Source of the DNA: Pimelobacter simplex
GTDB lineage: Bacteria > Actinomycetota > Actinomycetes > Propionibacteriales > Nocardioidaceae
Assembly: GCF_900114845.1 (NCBI RefSeq)
Contig: NZ_FOUK01000001.1
Coordinates: forward strand, 620,001-684,000
Direction: 5' to 3'
Length of the DNA stretch: 64,000 bases
Positions 59,172-64,000 of this stretch are shown here, piece after piece. The position numbers and the translations under genes were made by a program. The notes below the pieces were generated by a model. That model made no database searches and was not told the origin of the DNA. It saw nothing but the letters and a program-made list of their open reading frames with translations. Numbering within the stretch: the first letter of the stretch is position 1; each line of letters opens with the position of its first letter.

Positions 59172-60695
59172 ATGACCACGGACGATGCGGCCGCCCTGGA
59201 GCTGCGCGGGATCGTCAAGACGTTCCCCGGCCAGCGGGCCCTCGACGGCGTCGACTTCACCGTCGCACGCGGCGAGATCCATGCCCTGCTGGGCCACAAC
59301 GGCTCCGGGAAGTCGACCCTGATCAAGGTGCTCTCCGGGTTCCACCAGCCCGACACCGGGCACTGCTCCGTCGCCGGATCGCGGCTGCGGTTCGGCGACG
59401 GGGTGGCCGTCAGCCGGGCCGGTGTCCGGATCATCCACCAGGACATCGGTCTGGTCGACGAGCTGTCGGTGCTGGAGAACCTCCGGCTCGGCGTCGGCAC
59501 CTACCGGGCCGGCACGCTCGGCGCCATCCGCTGGCGCGACGAGCGTGCCGCGGCCCGGGCCCGGCTCGACGATCTCGGGCTCGGGCACATCGACCCCGCG
59601 GCCGAGGTGGCCGGCCTCTCCGCCGTCGAGCGGACCGAGGTCGCCATCGCCCGGGCGATCGACGATCCCGACGCGATCCGGGTCCTCGTCCTCGACGAGG
59701 CCTCCGCCGCCCTGCCGGAGGAGCAGGTGCAGCACCTGTTCCGGCTGGTCCGCACGCTCGCGGCTCGCGGCGTCGGCGTGGTCTACGTGACCCACCGGCT
59801 GGAGGAGGTCGTCGACCTCGCCGACCGCGTGACGGTGCTGCGCGACGGCGCCGTCGTCCTGCAGGAGAGCGTCTCGGCGCTCACCCGCGAGGACCTCGCC
59901 CGGGTCATCGCCGGCAGCGAGGTCGAGGCCGTGCACACCTCCGACCGCGCCGCCGGACGGACGACGGGCGCGCCGGTCCTCGAGCTGGCCGGCGTCGTCG
60001 CCGGGCGCGAGCTCGCCGGCGCCAGCCTCACGCTCCGCGAGGGCGAGGTGCTCGGCGTCGCCGGCCTCGCCGGCTCCGGTGTGCACGAGGTGGTCCGGCT
60101 CCTCCAGGGTCGGTCGGCACTGCGGTCGGGCGCGGTGCTGGTCGGCGGCGCTCCCGTGCCGCGGCCCGGCGTCCGGTCGCTGCGGCGGCTCGGCGTCGCG
60201 GTGCTGCCGGGGGAGCGCGACCAGAAGCGGATCACCGGGATGACGCTGGCCGAGAACATCACGATCGCCGACCTGTCGCCGTACTGGCGCGGCGGGCGGT
60301 TCCGGCACCGCGCCGAGCGCGCGGACGCCGTCGCCCTGGTCGAGCGCTACCGGATCCGGCCGCCCGACGTGCAGCGTCCGATCGAGCTGCTCAGCGGCGG
60401 CAACGCCCAGAAGGCCTACGTGGCGCGGCTCCTGCGCACCGCACCACGGGTGCTGGTGATGGAGGAGCCCACCCACGGCGTCGATGTCGGCGGCACCGCC
60501 GAGATCCTGCGCCTGCTCGTGGAGGCGGCACGCAACGAGGGGACCGCCGTCCTCCTGTGCTCCTCCGACACCGACGACCTCGCCGCCACCTGTGACCGCG
60601 TCCTGGTGCTGCGCGACGGGGTGGTCGCCGACGAACTGACCGACAAGGAGATCACCCGTGAGCGAATCGTTGAGCTCTGCTACGCAGCCGGCTGA
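59172..60695 (+). CDS. Sugar-type ABC transporter ATP-binding protein (two domains)
   Basis: 507 residues. First Walker A GHNGSGKST at 41-49. The first signature is unusual (LSAVERTEVAIARA) and Walker B reads VLVLDEASA. The second domain has a degenerate Walker A (GLAGSGVHEV) but a good LSGGNAQKAYVARLL, then VLVMEEPTHGVDVG. The first-domain signature variant recurs in some actinobacterial importers of this class. ATG start. It overlaps the permease gene by 38 bases. Confidence 0.92.
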   Translation: MTTDDAAALELRGIVKTFPGQRALDGVDFTVARGEIHALLGHNGSGKSTLIKVLSGFHQPDTGHCSVAGSRLRFGDGVAVSRAGVRIIHQDIGLVDELSVLENLRLGVGTYRAGTLGAIRWRDERAAARARLDDLGLGHIDPAAEVAGLSAVERTEVAIARAIDDPDAIRVLVLDEASAALPEEQVQHLFRLVRTLAARGVGVVYVTHRLEEVVDLADRVTVLRDGAVVLQESVSALTREDLARVIAGSEVEAVHTSDRAAGRTTGAPVLELAGVVAGRELAGASLTLREGEVLGVAGLAGSGVHEVVRLLQGRSALRSGAVLVGGAPVPRPGVRSLRRLGVAVLPGERDQKRITGMTLAENITIADLSPYWRGGRFRHRAERADAVALVERYRIRPPDVQRPIELLSGGNAQKAYVARLLRTAPRVLVMEEPTHGVDVGGTAEILRLLVEAARNEGTAVLLCSSDTDDLAATCDRVLVLRDGVVADELTDKEITRERIVELCYAAG

Positions 60696-61695
60696 GGAGG
60701 TGACGACGGCCCGCGCCATCGAGCACCGGGCCGGCCGGATCGGCCTCGACCTGCTCGACCGCTGGGCCGGGCCGCTGCTGCTGGTGGCGATGATCGTCGC
60801 GTTCACCATCGCCTCGCCCGGTGTCTTCCTGACGAGCAGCAACCTGCTCGCCGTCGTCAACAACCAGACGATCACCGCGGTGGTCGCGCTGGGTCTGCTG
60901 TTCCCCCTTGCCGCGGGGGTCTTCGACATCTCCATCGGCGGCGTGCTCACGCTGTCGGTGATCACGTCGGCCTGGACCTTCCAGCAGACGGCGGGCTCGA
61001 TGCCGGTGCCGCTGGCCATCCTGATCACGCTGGCGGTCGGCGCGACCGCGGGGCTCGTCAACGCGCTGCTCGTCGTCCGGCTGAGCATCGACCCGTTCAT
61101 CGTCACGCTCGGTTCGGGCTCGATCTTCCTCGGCGTCTCGCAGCTCGTGGCCAACGGCCAGGTCGTCTCGCGCGACATCCCGACGGCGTTCACCGACCTC
61201 GGCCGCGGCGAGCTGTTCGGCATCCCGAACCCCATCGTGCTCGTCGTGGTGCTCGCGCTCATCGTCTTCTACGTGCTGGAGATGACCCCGCTGGGTCGGA
61301 TGTTCTACGCCACCGGGTTCGGCCGCGAGCAGTCCCGGCTCGCGGGAGTGCCGACCAACCGCATCCTGGTGCTGGCCTTCGTCATCTCCGGCTTCTGCGC
61401 CTCCCTGGCGGGCCTCGTCTACACCTCGCGGATCGGGACCGGGCAGCCGGACGTCGGCGCCCAGTACCTGCTGCCGTCGTACGCCGCGGCGTTCCTCGGC
61501 TCGACCATGATCAAGCCGGGCCGGTTCAACGTGCCCGGGCAGCTCGTCGGCCTGGCGATCCTCGCCATCGGCATCAACGGCCTGCAGCTGCAGGGGATCC
61601 CGTTCTGGGTGATCTCCACCTTCCAGGGCGGCGCGCTCATCCTCGCCGTCGTGCTGACCAAGCTCCGCAAGCTCTCCGTCCGCGCCGACGGCTGA
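60658..61695 (+). CDS. Sugar-type ABC transporter permease
   Basis: 345 residues with 8-10 membrane segments and BPD_transp_2 landmarks: FPLAAGVFDISIGGVLTLSV in the first half and PLGRMFYATGFGREQSRLAG in the second. GTG start within the ATPase gene, with AAGGAG upstream, so the proteins are co-translated. Confidence 0.92.
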   Translation: MSESLSSATQPAEEVTTARAIEHRAGRIGLDLLDRWAGPLLLVAMIVAFTIASPGVFLTSSNLLAVVNNQTITAVVALGLLFPLAAGVFDISIGGVLTLSVITSAWTFQQTAGSMPVPLAILITLAVGATAGLVNALLVVRLSIDPFIVTLGSGSIFLGVSQLVANGQVVSRDIPTAFTDLGRGELFGIPNPIVLVVVLALIVFYVLEMTPLGRMFYATGFGREQSRLAGVPTNRILVLAFVISGFCASLAGLVYTSRIGTGQPDVGAQYLLPSYAAAFLGSTMIKPGRFNVPGQLVGLAILAIGINGLQLQGIPFWVISTFQGGALILAVVLTKLRKLSVRADG

Positions 61696-61727
61696 GCCTC
61701 GATCCCCCTCAGAGAAGGAGAAACGAC

Positions 61728-62561
61728 ATGGGCAAGCTCGACGGCAGGACCGCGCTGATCACCGGCGCCGCCCGCGGCCAGGGGCGCTCGCACGCCCTGA
61801 CCCTCGCCGCGGAGGGCGCGAACGTCGTCGCGGTCGACCTCTGTGCCGACCTCGCGACCATCCCGTACCCCCTCGCCACGCCGGACGACCTCGCCGAGAC
61901 CAAGGCGCAGGTCGAGGCGCTCGGCGTCGCCTGCCACACGGTGCAGGCCGACGTCCGCGACACCGACGCGATCGAGGCGGTCGTCGCCGGCGCCGTCGAG
62001 CGGTTCGGGTCGCTCGACATCGCCGTCGCCAACGCCGGCGTCTGCGGCTTCGCGAGGTTCTGGGAGCTCGACGACGCCGCGTGGGACGAGATGATCGGCG
62101 TCGACCTCACCGGCGTCTTCAAGACGATGCGCGCCGCGGTGCGGCCGATGCTCGCGCAGGGACGCGGGCGGATCGTCGCCACGTCGTCGATGGGCGGGCG
62201 GATGGGCAACCCCAACCTCGCCCACTACGTCGCCGCCAAGTGGGGGGTGATCGGGCTGGTCAAGACGCTCGCCCTGGAGGCCGCGTCGTCCGGGATCACC
62301 GTCAACGCGGTGTGCCCGGCCACGGTCGACACCGGCATGGTCCACAACGACGCGCTCTACGGGCTCTTCTGCCCCGACCTCGACGCCCCCACGCGCGACC
62401 AGGTCGAGCCGGCGTACGCCGCGATGAGCCCGATGGGCGTCCCGTGGGTCGCGCCCGAGGACATCTCGAAGGCCGTGCTCTACCTGGTCTCCGACGACGC
62501 CCGCTACGTCAGCGGGACGACGATCGACGTCAGCACCGCCGCCTCCGCGGGCATGCCGTGA
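61728..62561 (+). CDS. Mycofactocin-coupled SDR oxidoreductase
   Basis: 277 residues. This is the clearest member of the class: TGAARGQGR at 12-20, then the hallmark insert DLATIPYPLATPDDLAETKA, catalytic S153/S154, Y167 and K171 (AHYVAAKWG). The enzyme oxidises an alcohol with a tightly held NAD that needs mycofactocin as the electron acceptor. ATG with GAAGGAG upstream. No mycofactocin biosynthesis genes (mftA-F) are in the window. The next gene starts inside its stop codon. Confidence 0.92.
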   Translation: MGKLDGRTALITGAARGQGRSHALTLAAEGANVVAVDLCADLATIPYPLATPDDLAETKAQVEALGVACHTVQADVRDTDAIEAVVAGAVERFGSLDIAVANAGVCGFARFWELDDAAWDEMIGVDLTGVFKTMRAAVRPMLAQGRGRIVATSSMGGRMGNPNLAHYVAAKWGVIGLVKTLALEAASSGITVNAVCPATVDTGMVHNDALYGLFCPDLDAPTRDQVEPAYAAMSPMGVPWVAPEDISKAVLYLVSDDARYVSGTTIDVSTAASAGMP

Positions 62562-62941
62562 GGGGCTTCAACCCGCCGCACCTGCGCTTCGACGGGATGT
62601 CGCAGGCGGTGCGCAGCGGCGACTTCGTCGTGCTCTCGGGCCAGGTGGCGCTCGACGCCTCGGCGCAGATCGCCACCGACGACCCGTACGAGCAGGCCCG
62701 CCAGTGCTTCGAGAACATCGGGCTCGCGCTCGCCGAGGCGGGCGCGACGCTCACGCAGGTGACCAAGCTCGTCTGCTACCTCACCGACGCGGCGCACTTC
62801 CCGTCGTACAGCAAGGCGAAGGGGGAGGCGTTCGCGTCGGGCTCGGCGCCGGCCAGCACGACCGTCGTCGTCTCGGCGCTGCTCGACCCGCGGATGCTCC
62901 TCGAGGTCGAGGCCTGGGCCTACGTCGGCACGGCCGGATAG
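62558..62941 (+). CDS. RidA-family enamine/imine deaminase
   Basis: 127 residues, YjgF/YER057c/UK114 fold. Motifs: GDFVVLSGQVALDASAQIAT, the QARQCFENIGLALAEAGATL helix and LVCYLTDAAHFPSYSKAKGE. RidA proteins hydrolyse reactive enamines or imines formed by PLP enzymes, which fits the aminotransferase upstream. GTG start overlapping the SDR stop (GTGA). Confidence 0.9.
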   Translation: MRGFNPPHLRFDGMSQAVRSGDFVVLSGQVALDASAQIATDDPYEQARQCFENIGLALAEAGATLTQVTKLVCYLTDAAHFPSYSKAKGEAFASGSAPASTTVVVSALLDPRMLLEVEAWAYVGTAG

Positions 62942-62952
62942 GCCCGGCCGCC

Positions 62953-63375
62953 GTGCCGTGGTCGCGCCCGACGGTGACGCTCGCCGAGGCGGACGCCGTC
63001 CTCCGCCGCGCGCTCGCCGAGGCGTCCGGCCAGGGGCTCGCCGTCGCCGTGGTCGTCGTCGATCCGGGCGGCGAGCCGGTCCTCGCCGCCCGGATGGACG
63101 GCGTCTCCGGGCTCGTGGCCGCCGCCGCCCACGGCAAGGCCCGCACGGCGGCCGGGCTCGGCGTACCGACGGCGGTGTGGGAGGAGCGCTCGGCCGCGGA
63201 GCCGTCGTTCGCGGCGGCCGTCGGCACGGTGCCCGGGTTCACGCCGCTCGCCGGCGGCGACCTGGTCCGGGTCGGGGGCGAGGTGGTGGGTGCGGTCGGC
63301 GTCAGTGGGGGGACGTCGGAGCAGGACGCCGCGATCGCGCGGACGGCGGGGGCTCAGGGCAGCGATCGTACCTAG
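62953..63375 (+). CDS. GlcG/HbpS-like protein
   Basis: 140 residues. The family core is visible: LTLAEAD-type opening (VTLAEADAVLRRALAEASGQ), VAVVVVDPGGEPVLAARMDG, then LAGGDLVRVGGEVVGAVGVS. GlcG/HbpS proteins bind haem or other ligands and often sit in catabolic operons. GTG at 62953, 12 bases after the RidA stop. It is the last gene of the operon; the role here is unknown. Confidence 0.87.
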   Translation: MPWSRPTVTLAEADAVLRRALAEASGQGLAVAVVVVDPGGEPVLAARMDGVSGLVAAAAHGKARTAAGLGVPTAVWEERSAAEPSFAAAVGTVPGFTPLAGGDLVRVGGEVVGAVGVSGGTSEQDAAIARTAGAQGSDRT

Positions 63376-63378
63376 TCT
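63373..63378 (+). promoter_or_regulatory. Leaderless -10 element of small lipoprotein gene
   Basis: TAGTCT, 7 bases before the ATG at 63386, with no ribosome-binding site. It overlaps the stop of the HbpS-like gene (the TAG at 63373-63375). Confidence 0.55.
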
Positions 63379-63385
63379 GGCCGGC

Positions 63386-63757
63386 ATGGTGCCTCCCCGG
63401 ATCCGGCGATCGTCCCGTGCCGTGGCCCTGGCCCTCGTCCTACCGCTCCTGGCGCTCGCCGCATGTGGCGACGAGGGGGACCGCGGGAGCCGCGGAGACC
63501 GGTCACCCGGTGCTCCGGCGGACGCGGCCGCGACGCAGATCGGGCCGGCGGAGTCCGCCTGCGCGTTGCCGGTGCTGGTCCGGGTCCCCGAGAAGTGGCA
63601 CGTCGAGGCGCTGACCCCGGAGATGGTGGCGCGTGCCGACGACGAGAGCCTGACCAGCCCGGGCGGCTTCGACCTGGTGTGCTCGATCCTGGGGTCGCCC
63701 GCCGGCGTCGTGGCACCGATCGAGTCGGTCCGCGACTCGATCGAGCTGCCGGACTGA
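63386..63757 (+). CDS. Small lipoprotein of unknown function
   Basis: 123 residues. Signal peptide VALALVLPLLALAACGDE gives a lipobox; a charged linker (residues about 30-45) follows, then a short domain with two cysteines (ESACALPVLV and DLVCSILGS) that may form a disulfide outside the cell. No family recognised. It is convergent with the MarR gene, four bases apart. Confidence 0.7.
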   Translation: MVPPRIRRSSRAVALALVLPLLALAACGDEGDRGSRGDRSPGAPADAAATQIGPAESACALPVLVRVPEKWHVEALTPEMVARADDESLTSPGGFDLVCSILGSPAGVVAPIESVRDSIELPD

Positions 63758-63761
63758 CTCG

Positions 63762-64000
63762 CTAGCCCTCGTCGATCGTCGCCGCGAGCGTGCGCGCCGC
63801 CGCGCTCGCCTGCGCCAGCCAGCGCTCCACGACCGCGACATCGTCCGGAGTGAACCCGTCGAGCGAGTCGCGCAGTGCCCCGGCGAGCGGCCGGAAGAAG
63901 TCGCCGGCGAGCTGCTGGGCCGAGGGGTGCAGCGCGAGCAGCCGACGGCGTCCGTCGGCCGGATCGGCGGTCCGTACGACGTGCCCGCTCGCCTCCAGCC
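63762..64000 (-). CDS. MarR-family regulator, C-terminal part (cut by window edge)
   Basis: The frame is open to the right edge, so the N-terminal part lies outside. The visible 78 residues begin in the wing (LEASGHVVRTADPADGRRRL, then LALHPSAQQLAGDFF), a standard MarR wing, followed by the dimerisation helices and an acidic end (AARTLAATIDEG). Stop at 63762-63764. Target unknown. Confidence 0.82.
   Translation of the reverse strand, partial: LEASGHVVRTADPADGRRRLLALHPSAQQLAGDFFRPLAGALRDSLDGFTPDDVAVVERWLAQASAAARTLAATIDEG

Overview
The window is very GC-rich, densely coded DNA with frequent GTG starts. It comes from an actinobacterial chromosome. Actinobacterial-type purine genes, a DUF3073 gene next to purM, mycofactocin-type dehydrogenases and many leaderless promoters together suggest Nocardioidaceae (Nocardioides or a close relative); the genus is an inference. 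I saw no rRNA, tRNA, CRISPR array, transposase or integrase. No stretch longer than about 300 bases lacks a gene.

Bases 1-33,200 are a purine-synthesis backbone with cargo between its members: purC (1476), purS-purQ (10162-11072), purL (19315), purF (30284), purM (31771) and a DUF3073 gene (32975). The cargo includes the end of an ECF sigma factor with a membrane partner, an ECF sigma gene that has lost its N-terminal coding region, an acyl-CoA ligase, a three-gene putative toxin/immunity locus (WXG-like domain, RTX repeats and a zinc-protease domain, followed by a lipoprotein), and a cytosine-salvage group (CodB-type permease, yeast-type cytosine deaminase, PucR regulator). It also includes an unusual pair of a membrane/Nudix-like protein and a radical-SAM protein with a non-canonical cysteine spacing, a Rv2525c-like secreted protein, several lipoproteins, an MFS exporter with a divergent ArsR-like regulator, and an M20 dipeptidase. 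Many of these genes have a TAnnnT hexamer 6-7 bases before the start codon and no ribosome-binding site, as expected for leaderless mRNAs.

Bases 33,200-46,500 turn to catabolism: an alpha/beta hydrolase, an SDR and TetR pair sharing a perfect 38-bp palindrome, ethanolamine ammonia-lyase (eutB-eutC, leftward), and divergently a seven-gene operon. That operon has two SDRs, a nitrilase-superfamily amidase, a PuuE-like polysaccharide-deacetylase-fold hydrolase and a sugar-type ABC importer. The amidase and PuuE-like pair would suit a cyclic-imide/half-amide pathway.

Bases 46,599-53,181 encode a cytoplasmic fusion of a LuxR-type HTH with a periplasmic-binding-protein fold, then a complete BMP-family (nucleoside-type) ABC importer ending in a strong terminator. 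Beyond it lies a 22-bp-period array of direct then inverted repeats.

Bases 53,417-63,400 hold two overlapping TetR genes and, divergently, a second catabolic operon. It has an SDR that lacks its catalytic Ser and Lys, a mycofactocin-type SDR, a class I aminotransferase, a third ABC importer, another mycofactocin-type SDR, RidA and a GlcG/HbpS-like protein. Together they look like uptake and oxidation/deamination of an amino-alcohol or amine. A small lipoprotein and a truncated MarR gene close the window.
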